From NCBI RefSeq assembly GCF_900105045.1, contig NZ_LT629739.1, forward strand, positions 3,782,001 to 3,846,000: DNA of 64,000 bases. The letters are read 5' to 3'. Below the pieces are notes generated by a model. That model saw only the letters and a program-made list of their open reading frames with translations. It was not told the origin of the DNA and searched no databases. Origin of the DNA: Brevibacterium picturae (lineage in GTDB: Bacteria; Actinomycetota; Actinomycetes; Actinomycetales; Brevibacteriaceae). The position numbers were made by a program, and so were the translations under genes. This document shows, piece by piece, positions 26,357-33,899 of this stretch; the stretch's first letter is position 1, and every line of letters begins with the position of its first letter.

Positions 26357-26746
26357 GTGGGCCTCTTCCTTCCGGATGCCATTCGTCAACTGTGTGCGAA
26401 GGCGACGTCGATGAACTGCACCCAAGGGTATGCCATCCGCAGGTTCTTCGGCACGCGAGGCTGTTCGGCACGCGACTGCTCGGGAGATGGGCGAGTGCGG
26501 GTCTCGGATCCGAAGTTCAGTAGAGTGGTGGCTCGTCATCGTCGACGAGCTCGGTGGAACTCGTCTTCACCGTTATGAGGAGGGTGCCGCGGTTATGGGT
26601 GGGGCAATCACCGACATCGGCAACGGACCGAACCTCAGGGTGACATCGGTCGCGGACTCGGCCCCGGCCCCGGCGAATATGCGAGAAGGCAGACCTGAGG
26701 CGACGAAGACGACGGGCTCGATCGACTTGTCCGGCGAGTCCGGCGA
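26357..26746. other. Divergent spacer between two MFS genes
   Basis: 390 bp. A TAGAGT -10-like hexamer is at 26521-26526, and a GAGGAGGG site precedes a short ORF (26595-26750). No other repeats or RNAs were seen. Open frames across this spacer have irregular composition and are not called, apart from the short one listed separately. Confidence 0.5.
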
Positions 26747-26750
26747 ATGA
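26595..26750 (+). CDS. Possible 51-residue leader protein, unknown function
   Basis: ATG at 26595, ten bases after GAGGAGGG, runs to a TGA that overlaps the ATG of the downstream MFS gene (ATGA). The product is hydrophilic (Gly, Ser, Thr, Pro, Glu) with no membrane segment and no recognised family. The support is the ribosome-binding site and stop/start overlap only; it may be a coupling leader or chance. Confidence 0.28.
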   Translation: MGGAITDIGNGPNLRVTSVADSAPAPANMREGRPEATKTTGSIDLSGESGE

Positions 26751-27991
26751 GTCTTCGGCCCAGCTCCGGTGCCCGGGCAATAGCCGGCGTGGGACTCTAT
26801 TTCAGCTGCAATGGTCTCGTCTTCGCGGCGCTGCTGCCGTGGTATCCGCTGCTGGTCGAGCGACTGGGACTGAGGTCCTGGGAGTTCGGGCTCGTCGTGG
26901 CTTCGTTCGCGCTCGGCGCGATCATCTCCTCTGTCGTACCGGCCCGCCTCATCTCACGATTCGGGGCCAACGCCGTCGTCGTCGGCGGTACTGTTCTCCT
27001 CGGGCTGTCCGCGGCCGCAACAGCCTGGTCCGTCAACGGTTGGATGATGGCTGCCTGCCTGTTCCTCGTCGGCTTCTTCGACGCCATTGTGGATGTGGCC
27101 CAGAACGTCGTCGGCATCGGGGTGCAGGAGCGGCTGTCGCGCGTCATCCTCTCGTCCATGCACGCTCTGTGGAGCCTGGGCGGACTCGTCAGCGGCGCAG
27201 TCGCCACGACCGCCGCGGCGAACGGCATGGACATGAGAGTCCACCTCGCGCTGATCACGGTGGCATCCATCATCGTGATCGTGGTCGCCCGCAGACTGAT
27301 CGGAGACGCTGTCGCTGGCACCCGACCCTCGAAATTCGATGTCGAAGACGACGCCGAGGCTGGTGCCGGTGCCAGCGAGACTGCAGCCGCCAGCGAGACC
27401 GCAGGCGCCCGTCGCCCCAGGTCGAAACGTGCGATCCTACTCATGGCGCTGCCTCTGGCCGTGTTGGCGATCTGCGGGACAGCGGTCGAAGACATTGCGA
27501 ACAACTGGTCCGCGCTCGCAGCGGTCGAGTTCAGCCGTGTGCCGGCCGCCACCGCCGGAATCGCCTTCAGCGTCGTCATCGGCAGCCAATGCCTGGGCCG
27601 GTTCAGCGGAGACTTCCTGGTTCAGCGCTTCGGCTCCAGCCGGATCGCCCGCCTCGGCGGAGCACTCATCGCCCTCGGCGGAATCGGTGTCGTCACAGCA
27701 ATCGAGCCGGTGGCGCTGTTGCTTGGTCTTGGCCTGATGGGATACGGCTCGGCAACCCTTGTTCCCGGTGCGCTCGGAGCCGCCGCCCACCTTCCGGGGG
27801 TGGGGAAGGCCGGCGGCGTGACACTCGTGAATTGGATGATGAGAATCGGCTACCTGGGAACCAGCCCGCTGGTCGGAGTCATCGCCGGTCTCTCCACTCT
27901 GCGCTGGGGTCTGTCACTGCTGATCGTCATCGGCGCAGTGACGATGATCTTCGCCGGCCGGCTCCCAGGTCAGCAGCCTCAGTCGCGATGA
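26747..27991 (+). CDS. MFS transporter
   Basis: 414 residues with twelve hydrophobic segments and a hydrophilic Ala/Glu/Gly-rich central loop near residues 195-225. The first half has LYFSCNGLVFAALLPWYPLLVERLGL and a loop 2-3 RLISRFGANAVVVGG. The second half starts at AILLMALPLAVLAICGTAVEDIANNWSALA. This resembles fucose-permease/YfcJ-type efflux or sugar MFS proteins that pair an N-term CNGxxxAxxxP with an internal GTAVEDxxxNWS motif. The substrate is unknown. The start overlaps a short upstream ORF. Followed by a bidirectional terminator and the convergent tRNA-Pro. Confidence 0.87.
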   Translation: MSLRPSSGARAIAGVGLYFSCNGLVFAALLPWYPLLVERLGLRSWEFGLVVASFALGAIISSVVPARLISRFGANAVVVGGTVLLGLSAAATAWSVNGWMMAACLFLVGFFDAIVDVAQNVVGIGVQERLSRVILSSMHALWSLGGLVSGAVATTAAANGMDMRVHLALITVASIIVIVVARRLIGDAVAGTRPSKFDVEDDAEAGAGASETAAASETAGARRPRSKRAILLMALPLAVLAICGTAVEDIANNWSALAAVEFSRVPAATAGIAFSVVIGSQCLGRFSGDFLVQRFGSSRIARLGGALIALGGIGVVTAIEPVALLLGLGLMGYGSATLVPGALGAAAHLPGVGKAGGVTLVNWMMRIGYLGTSPLVGVIAGLSTLRWGLSLLIVIGAVTMIFAGRLPGQQPQSR

Positions 27992-28029
27992 AGGCAGGCG
28001 GACTGAGGGTCAGGGCCGGAAATAAGAAA

Positions 28030-28065
28030 TGTGCCGCGACATCGAGTGAACGATGTCGCGACACA
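28030..28065. terminator. Bidirectional terminator between MFS gene and tRNA-Pro
   Basis: CGCGACATCG and CGATGTCGCG form a perfect 10-bp stem with a 6-nt loop. One mismatch and a further TGTG/CACA extend it to a 15-position stem (28030-28044 with 28051-28065). It is 38 bp after the MFS stop and 5 bp beyond the tRNA 3' end. Confidence 0.7.
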
Positions 28066-28070
28066 TCACA

Positions 28071-28147
28071 TGGTCGGGCTAGCGGGATTTGAACCCACGA
28101 CCTCTTCACCCCCAGTGAAGCGCGCTACCAAGCTGCGCTATAGCCCG
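28071..28147 (-). tRNA. tRNA-Pro (GGG anticodon)
   Basis: The minus strand gives a complete cloverleaf of 77 nt with CCA encoded. The acceptor stem is CGGGCTA/TAGCCCG, the D-arm GCGCAGCTTGGTAGCGC, the anticodon stem CTTCA/TGAAG around loop CTGGGGG (anticodon GGG, reading CCC), and the T-arm has GTTCAAATC. The adjacent ACCA end is genomic. No integrase or attachment-site duplication was seen nearby. Confidence 0.95.
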
Positions 28148-28189
28148 TGTCCGTGCTGCTTCGGAAAGCAACGAGACCCAGCCTATAAC

Positions 28190-28297
28190 GATCCTCGGCT
28201 AAGTGCCAAAATAGCGTTCCGTGACCTCGAAAAAGCAGGTATCATCCCAGGTAGTCACGTGAGAGACGGGCGCGAGCCCGGGCAGGCCCCGAGGATC
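28190..28297 (+). other. Possible structured RNA element upstream of gcvH
   Basis: GATCCTCGG (28190-28198) and CCGAGGATC (28289-28297) could form a 9-bp closing stem. Inside it, CGTGAC and GTCACG pair around a ~30-nt insert, and CGGGC-GCGA-GCCCG makes a short hairpin with a GNRA loop, giving a multi-branch shape. It lies before the gcvH -10 at 28344, so it would be in the gcvH mRNA only if an upstream promoter exists (a TATCAT occurs near 28240). Glycine-riboswitch consensus boxes are not convincing. Confidence 0.3.
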
Positions 28298-28343
28298 AGT
28301 AACATTTCTGTTTCGTGATTGTTATGAATGCACCTCAGGCGGC

Positions 28344-28349
28344 TATGCT
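28344..28349 (+). promoter_or_regulatory. -10 hexamer of gcvH
   Basis: TATGCT fits TANNNT, with the predicted start near 28356. An AAGAGGAG ribosome-binding site follows before the ATG at 28380. Confidence 0.5.
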
Positions 28350-28379
28350 TGGAGGACCAACAAGCTAAGAGGAGTCGAC

Positions 28380-28784
28380 ATGGCAAACCTGGATTATCCA
28401 GTGTCCTTGCGATACTCAAGCGACCACGAATGGGTCGAGACGACGGAGAACAGTGCAGTTGTCCGTGTGGGTATCACCGATTTCGCCCAGGAACAGCTGG
28501 GTGACGTCGTCTATGTCGATCTTCCTGATGTCGGCGAAACGACCACTGCTGGAGAATCCTGCGGCGAGGTTGAGAGCACGAAGAGCGTGTCCGAACTCAT
28601 CGCACCCGTGTCCGGTACGATCACCGAGGTCAACGAGGGACTCGACGACACTCCTGAGGCTGTGAACATCTCACCGTTCAAGGACGGCTGGATGTATCTC
28701 GTCGAGCTCAGCGACCCGGAACAGATCGAAGCACTGATGGACAGCGAGCAGTACCAAGAGCTCATTCAGAGCGAGGAGGCGTAA
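28380..28784 (+). CDS. gcvH: Glycine cleavage system H protein
   Basis: 134 residues, the normal GcvH length. The lipoyl-lysine motif GEVESTKSVSEL (Lys ~ residue 65) and the flanking YVDLPDVGETTTAGESCG and INPF-equivalent VNISPFKDGWMY are all present. GcvH carries the methylamine intermediate between GcvP, GcvT and Lpd; none of those genes is in this window. It is linked to an FHA gene by a 1-bp stop/start overlap (TAATG), the gcvH-garA arrangement seen across actinobacteria. Confidence 0.95.
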   Translation: MANLDYPVSLRYSSDHEWVETTENSAVVRVGITDFAQEQLGDVVYVDLPDVGETTTAGESCGEVESTKSVSELIAPVSGTITEVNEGLDDTPEAVNISPFKDGWMYLVELSDPEQIEALMDSEQYQELIQSEEA

Positions 28785-29797
28785 TGTCGCAAAACAACGA
28801 TCAAGGTCGTCCCAACCCCTCGCAGCCCTGGTATGACAACGGGCAGGTGCCGCAGTCGAAGAAGTTTCCGTTCGGTGCCGGCAACGATGAAGAGAACACG
28901 GGTCCCGAGACGCGCCACAATCCGCAGGTCGACCCTTACGGTCAGAACGGCGGCGGCAGCCAGGGCAACGGCCAGCAGAACTATGCGCCGCCACAGGGTG
29001 GACCAGTTCAGCAGGAGACGCCGCCCTACGGCCAGGAGCCTGTGAACAACGGACCGCAGGCTCCGCAATACGGCAACGCTTCGCAGTACAACGGCGGTCA
29101 GCAGCCCGGAGGGAACCAGTATGGATCCCCGCAGAACCAGGGCCAGCCTGGCGCGTACCAGGGGCAGCCCGGTCAGTACCAGGGCCAGCCCGGTCAGTAT
29201 CAGCAGCCCCCGTATCAGCAGGATCAGCGGCAGTACCCTCCTCAGAGCGGTCAGCCACAGGGCGGCAACTATGTTCCGCAGGATTCCAACGGTCAGGGCC
29301 ATCAGCCCCAGTACGGCGGCAATCAGCCGCAGTACGGCAACCAGGGCCAGGGGTCGAACGACGTGAACGGGCAGGGACAGCAGTACCGCAACGACGGATC
29401 TGTCCCCAATGATTCCGGCAGCCAGCAGTTCCATGGGATTCTGGATCCGCATACCGGCGAGATCCATCCGGTGCCCGACCTTGAGGGTCTGCAGGACACG
29501 GATGCGCTTCTTGTGGTCGTCTCGGGTCCGGACTCGGGATCGCAGATCCTGCTCGATACCGATGTGGTGACTGTGGGCCGCAGCCCGAATGCCGACATCT
29601 TCCTTGACGATGTCACTGTGTCGCGCAAGCATGCCGAATTCATTCGGACGCCGAGCGGATTCACGCTGCGAGATACTGGCTCACTCAACGGAACCTATGT
29701 GGGCCGTCAACTGATCGATTCCATTGAACTGCAGAACGGAGCCGATGTGCAGATCGGCAAGTTCCGGATGATTTTCCAGCAGCGTCCGCGCTCCTGA
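28784..29797 (+). CDS. GarA/OdhI-like FHA domain protein with long Gln/Gly/Pro/Tyr-rich N-terminus
   Basis: 337 residues. The last ~105 residues are a GarA-like FHA domain: TDALLVVVSGPDSGSQ, VGRSPNADIFLDDVTVSRKHAEF (with the phosphothreonine-binding Arg/Ser/His), DTGSLNGTYVGRQ and VQIGKFRMIF. GarA/OdhI inhibit 2-oxoglutarate dehydrogenase under Ser/Thr kinase control through a phosphorylated TT motif near the N-terminus. Here I see no such ETT motif. Instead residues ~1-215 are low-complexity, with YGQ, QPQYG and GQYQGQP repeats. Role in 2-oxoglutarate control is inferred from the FHA domain and gene order only. Confidence 0.85.
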   Translation: MSQNNDQGRPNPSQPWYDNGQVPQSKKFPFGAGNDEENTGPETRHNPQVDPYGQNGGGSQGNGQQNYAPPQGGPVQQETPPYGQEPVNNGPQAPQYGNASQYNGGQQPGGNQYGSPQNQGQPGAYQGQPGQYQGQPGQYQQPPYQQDQRQYPPQSGQPQGGNYVPQDSNGQGHQPQYGGNQPQYGNQGQGSNDVNGQGQQYRNDGSVPNDSGSQQFHGILDPHTGEIHPVPDLEGLQDTDALLVVVSGPDSGSQILLDTDVVTVGRSPNADIFLDDVTVSRKHAEFIRTPSGFTLRDTGSLNGTYVGRQLIDSIELQNGADVQIGKFRMIFQQRPRS

Positions 29798-29807
29798 CCG
29801 GGGGATA

Positions 29808-30290
29808 ATGTCAAACGTCGAAGTTGAGGTTGTTGGTGTTCGCATTGAGATGCCAGCCAACCAGCCGATCCTTTTGCTCAAAGCAACTGAGCCTGCCTAC
29901 TATCTGCCGATCTGGGTGGGGGCCATCGAAGCAAATGCACTCTCGATTGCACAACGGGGCCTGACCCCGCCGCGACCGATGGCCCACGCGCTGCTGCTCG
30001 ACACTCTCGAGGCGTATGAAACATCATTGGCCGATGTCACCATCACCGGCCGCGATGGGCAGATCTTCTTGGCCGAACTTCATACGAACGATGGAAAGTC
30101 GATCTCTGCCCGACCCTCCGACGCGGTGACCCTGGCCCTGACAGCCCAGTGTCCCGTCTACGTCGACTCGGAACTTCTCGAAGACGCCGGGATCGAAGCA
30201 CCGGAGGCTGACGAAGAGGAAGTCGCCCAGTTCCGGGACTTCCTCGACAACGTCTCAGCCGAGGACTTCGAAACCGGCACCGAAACATGA
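29808..30290 (+). CDS. Bifunctional nuclease (BFN/DUF151) family protein
   Basis: 160 residues with the DUF151 pattern: VEVVGVRIEMPANQPILLLKATE, YLPIWVGAIEANALSIAQRG, RPMAHALLLDTLEAY and ARPSDAVTLALTAQCPVYVDSELLEDAG. Plant and bacterial members have been linked to nuclease activity, but the cellular role in actinobacteria is unclear. The C-terminus is an acidic tail. It follows the FHA gene after 10 bp and is probably part of the gcvH operon. A MerR-type ftsR gene that often sits here in relatives is absent. Confidence 0.88.
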   Translation: MSNVEVEVVGVRIEMPANQPILLLKATEPAYYLPIWVGAIEANALSIAQRGLTPPRPMAHALLLDTLEAYETSLADVTITGRDGQIFLAELHTNDGKSISARPSDAVTLALTAQCPVYVDSELLEDAGIEAPEADEEEVAQFRDFLDNVSAEDFETGTET

Positions 30291-30303
30291 TGAAAGAACG
30301 ATT

Positions 30304-31698
30304 GTGAGCCTTCATATCGATCCGGTATTCGCCAACAGGAACAGTGCCCCAGCGGGCATGAACGATCTCAGCGGTCTCGACGACTGGCGTGAGTTGGATC
30401 CGCAGCAGCAGCCGACCTATCTTGATGGGCAGGCACTCGGTGATGCACTGAGCAGCCTGAGCAGCTCCCCGCCGCTGATCTTCGCGGGCGAGGCCGATGT
30501 GCTCAAGCAGCGCATCGCGGCGGCTTCTCGCGGTGAGGCGTTCGTCCTTGCCGGTGGTGACTGCGCCGAGTCCTTCGCCGGCGCGCAAGCCGACAAGATT
30601 CGTGCCAGGGTCCAGACGGTGCTGCAGATGGCTGCGGTGCTCACCTACGGCGGATCGATGCCGGTCGTCAAGATCGGTCGCATGGCGGGTCAGTTCGCCA
30701 AGCCGAGGTCAGCCGATATGGAGACGCGGGACGGTGTCACATTGCCGTCGTACCGTGGCGACATCGTCAACGGCTACGAATTCACCGAGGAGTCACGCCG
30801 TCATGATCCTGCGCGACTGCTGCAGGGATACCACGTCTCCGCTTCTACGCTCAATCTCATCCGTGCCTTCACCCAGGGCGGTTTCGCCGACCTGCGTCTC
30901 GTCCATGAGTGGAATCGCGGGTTCCTGACATCGAACCCCGGCTACCAGCGCTATGAGCAGACTGCGCGCGAAATCGATCGTGCGATCCGCTTCATGGATG
31001 CGTGCGGAGCAGACTTCGATGCTCTGAAGACCACCGAGTTCTATGCCGCTCACGAGGCTCTTCTGCTCGAGTACGAGCGCGCACTGACCCGAATCGATTC
31101 GCGCACCGGCCAAGCCTATGATGTGTCAGGACACTTCCTGTGGATCGGCGAACGCACCCGTGACATCGACGGCGCGCACGTGGACTTCCTGTCCAAGGTC
31201 CGCAATCCGATCGGCGTCAAACTCGGTCCGACTGCCACCGCCGATGAAGCTCTGGCCCTGGCTGAGAAGCTCGATCCGGACGCGGAACCTGGTCGACTGA
31301 CCTTCGTGACGCGCATGGGAGCGGGCAAGATCACCGAGGCACTGCCGAAGCTGCTCGCCGGAATCGGCGATCGTCTGCCGCATGTGACCTGGGTCTGCGA
31401 TCCCATGCACGGAAACACCATCACCTCGAACACGGGTTACAAGACCCGCCGGTTCGAAGATGTCATGGCCGAGGTCGAAGGCTTCTTCACCGCGCATCAG
31501 GACGCCGGAACCATTCCGGGCGGTCTCCACATCGAGCTCACCGGTGACGACGTCACGGAGATCATGGGCGGAGCGACCGAGATCGACGACGAAGGACTGC
31601 GCCGTCGCTATGAGACGCTCGTCGATCCTCGCCTCAACCATGATCAGTCTCTGGAAATGGCGTTCCAGGTCGCGGAGTACCTCACGCGTCGCAATTGA
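30304..31698 (+). CDS. aroG: Class II 3-deoxy-D-arabino-heptulosonate 7-phosphate synthase
   Basis: 464 residues; first step of the shikimate pathway, joining phosphoenolpyruvate and erythrose 4-phosphate. Class II (plant-type) motifs include AFVLAGGDCAESFAG, KIGRMAGQFAKPR, DAxRLLQGYH-like DPARLLQGYHVS, TSNPGYQRYE-type segments, ARLTFVTRMGAGK-like LTFVTRMGAGK and VTWVCDPMHGNT. Metal-binding Cys, His and Glu positions appear intact. The GTG start has a weak GAAAGA site. The gene order with pknL nearby matches the mycobacterial aroG-pknL neighbourhood. Confidence 0.94.
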   Translation: MSLHIDPVFANRNSAPAGMNDLSGLDDWRELDPQQQPTYLDGQALGDALSSLSSSPPLIFAGEADVLKQRIAAASRGEAFVLAGGDCAESFAGAQADKIRARVQTVLQMAAVLTYGGSMPVVKIGRMAGQFAKPRSADMETRDGVTLPSYRGDIVNGYEFTEESRRHDPARLLQGYHVSASTLNLIRAFTQGGFADLRLVHEWNRGFLTSNPGYQRYEQTAREIDRAIRFMDACGADFDALKTTEFYAAHEALLLEYERALTRIDSRTGQAYDVSGHFLWIGERTRDIDGAHVDFLSKVRNPIGVKLGPTATADEALALAEKLDPDAEPGRLTFVTRMGAGKITEALPKLLAGIGDRLPHVTWVCDPMHGNTITSNTGYKTRRFEDVMAEVEGFFTAHQDAGTIPGGLHIELTGDDVTEIMGGATEIDDEGLRRRYETLVDPRLNHDQSLEMAFQVAEYLTRRN

Positions 31699-31771
31699 TG
31701 TGGGCGCCAGTCAGCAGGCGTCGACTCGTCTGCCCTGACGGATGCTCAAACTCTGCTCCGACAGTGTAGAA

Positions 31772-31808
31772 ACCGGTGGCCGTGCGATTCGATCGCACGG
31801 CCACCGGT
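31772..31808. terminator. Bidirectional terminator between aroG and pknL
   Basis: A perfect 17-bp stem (31772-31788 with 31792-31808, arms starting ACCGGTGGCC) with a 3-nt loop TCG lies between convergent genes. It is followed by CTCATT on the + strand. The strength and position make it the clearest terminator in the window. Confidence 0.85.
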
Positions 31809-31841
31809 CTCATTCAGCCTCAGGACAGGATTCTGGGCAGA

Positions 31842-33899
31842 TCAGTCGTCCTTCTTCTTATCCTCGTCCTTTTTGCTGTCTTTGCCGTCGTCCTTCTTCT
31901 CATCCTTCTTGTCGTCCTTGGACTCGTCCTTCTTCTCCTCGCCCTTGGAGATGCGGACGATGATGAGAGAGTTGGGGAGCTTGGCCTCGGTGCTGCGCGG
32001 CCACTGTGAGACCACTTTCCCCTTGTCGACGTCGTCGGAGAAGACCTTGTCCTTGCCGACGCGGAACCCGCGTTTGGCCAGAGTGGCATACGCGGCTTCG
32101 AAGGTCAGGCCCTCGACATTGGGCACGGGAATCGGTTTGACGCCCTTGGACACGACGAGATCGACCTTGCTGCCCTTGGACAGTTCCTCACCCGACTTCT
32201 TGGAAGCCGAGATGACGACATCCTTGTCGACCTCGTCGCTGTACTCCTCGTCGACCTTCCCGAGCGCCAGGTCTGCCTTCTTCAGTGCAGCCTCAGCATC
32301 GTCGGCACTGAGGCCCTTGAGCTCGGGAACTGCAAACATCTCTTCGCCCTTGGACACGACGACCGTGACGATGGATTCGGGTGGAAGTTCGGACCCGCCG
32401 ACGGGCTCCGTGCCGATGACGACACCGGCCGGGACGCTGTTGTCGAAGACCTCTTTGGGGTCGGCCTCGAGACCGGTGTTCTCGATCTGCGTGGTCACCT
32501 TGTCAAGATCCTTGCCCGCCAGCTGCGCGGGGACGATGGAGGTGGGAGCGGGGAGGTTGACGATGACCAGCCAGGCCACAAGGGCGAGGACAAGCACCGC
32601 TGCGCCGATTGTCGTGGCCAGGCGTCGCCTGCGCCGGCGCGGCGATACCGAACTCGCCGAGGCTGTCCCGGCAACGGCGGCGACCGCCGGTTTCCCCTCA
32701 GATCCGTCTTCGTCGTCGGGTTCGTCCTCGGAATTGTGATCGTCGTTGTCCGGGGACGTGGCATCGGGGCCATGGTCGCCACCGTAGTCCTTCGACGCTG
32801 CCGCGACCCCAGCCGCACCGACACCTGCAGCTCCCGCCGCCGCGACGCCGCCCGCTTTCGCAGCAGAACCCGTGTCAGCGTCCGAGTTCTGCGCCTCGGC
32901 GCCCTCGCTGTCCCCGTCCTCATCGTCGTCGAGGTAGGGAATCTCGTCGGTGCGTGATCGTTTCTCCTTCGGAGCTTCGGCTCCGAGGTCGATGCTCGCC
33001 GTCAGCGCAGGGGAGTGCTCACCCGGGACGACATTGGGGTCACCGAGGTCGAGTTCGCTTTCGCTCATCTCCGACCGCGCCTCGGCGAGGGCATTGCGGA
33101 ACTGAGCAGCATCGTCGGGACGGTCGACGGGATCCTTCGATGTCGCCCACAGAACCAGAGCATCGAGACGGGGACTGAGACCGTTGACCTGGTGCGAGGG
33201 GGGAGGTACGGAATCGTGAACGTGGCGGTAGGCGACCTGGATCGGAACTTCGTCCGTATAGGGCTGCATTCCGGTGAGCATCTCGTAGAACATGATGCCG
33301 ACGGTGTAGAGGTCGGTGCGGGCATCGGCTCCGGTGCGCGTGACGAGTTCGGGCGCCACATATCCGACGGTGCCGATCAGCGTCTTGGTCGTCGTCGCGG
33401 TGGTGACGGCCCGTGCTAACCCGAAGTCCGCGAGCTTGACCTGACCATCGGTGCCGAGGAGGACATTGTCGGGCTTGAGGTCGCGATGGATGATTCCCGT
33501 GGAATGTACGGCCTCGAGCGCGGCGAGAATCGCATCGAGGACGACGATCGCCTGCCGAGGGGTGAAGGTGCCCCGATGCTTGAGCTCGCGACGCAAGGTC
33601 ACAGACGGCAGGTACTCCATGACGAGGTAGACGGTGTCGCCGTCGCGGGCCTGGTCATGAATGGCGACGAGGTTCGGGTGCGTCAGCCGGCCGGCATTGA
33701 TGGCCTCGCGTCGGAACCGTTCGACAAAGGTCTCATCGCTGATGAGGTGTTCGTGCATGACCTTGATCGCGATCTCGCGGTCGAGCCGCAGATCTGTGCC
33801 GCGGTAGACCATGGCCATTCCACCGCGTGCGATCTTCGCATCGATGCGATACCGGTCATTGAGTATGGTGCCGATGAGCGGATCGGTGCGGGCACTCAT
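31842..33899 (-). CDS. pknL: Membrane Ser/Thr protein kinase with PASTA domains (PknL-like)
   Basis: 685 residues. The N-terminal Hanks kinase domain has the glycine loop IARGGMAMV, the Lys in AIKVMHEH, HRDLKPDNVL and DFGLARA. An Ala/Asp/Glu-rich linker leads to one TM helix (AAVLVLALVAWLVIVNL), then three extracellular PASTA repeats (each with a ...VPNVEGL/VPELKGL-type start). The last ~35 residues are almost only Lys, Asp and Glu. The ATG at 33899 has a GGAGG site and overlaps the LysM gene stop. The name comes from synteny: aroG, pknL and an Rv2175c-like gene occur together in mycobacteria. Likely senses peptidoglycan fragments and phosphorylates cell-envelope proteins. Confidence 0.9.
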   Translation of the reverse strand: MSARTDPLIGTILNDRYRIDAKIARGGMAMVYRGTDLRLDREIAIKVMHEHLISDETFVERFRREAINAGRLTHPNLVAIHDQARDGDTVYLVMEYLPSVTLRRELKHRGTFTPRQAIVVLDAILAALEAVHSTGIIHRDLKPDNVLLGTDGQVKLADFGLARAVTTATTTKTLIGTVGYVAPELVTRTGADARTDLYTVGIMFYEMLTGMQPYTDEVPIQVAYRHVHDSVPPPSHQVNGLSPRLDALVLWATSKDPVDRPDDAAQFRNALAEARSEMSESELDLGDPNVVPGEHSPALTASIDLGAEAPKEKRSRTDEIPYLDDDEDGDSEGAEAQNSDADTGSAAKAGGVAAAGAAGVGAAGVAAASKDYGGDHGPDATSPDNDDHNSEDEPDDEDGSEGKPAVAAVAGTASASSVSPRRRRRRLATTIGAAVLVLALVAWLVIVNLPAPTSIVPAQLAGKDLDKVTTQIENTGLEADPKEVFDNSVPAGVVIGTEPVGGSELPPESIVTVVVSKGEEMFAVPELKGLSADDAEAALKKADLALGKVDEEYSDEVDKDVVISASKKSGEELSKGSKVDLVVSKGVKPIPVPNVEGLTFEAAYATLAKRGFRVGKDKVFSDDVDKGKVVSQWPRSTEAKLPNSLIIVRISKGEEKKDESKDDKKDEKKDDGKDSKKDEDKKKDD

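Noticed and set aside
28071..28147. tRNA-Pro as an integration site of a mobile element
   Set aside because: No integrase, phage genes or duplicated 3' tRNA segment nearby; flanks are ordinary transporter and gcv genes.
28240..28379. Glycine riboswitch before gcvH
   Set aside because: The location is attractive and a GAGAGAC stretch occurs, but the conserved aptamer core is not found, so only an unspecified structure is reported.
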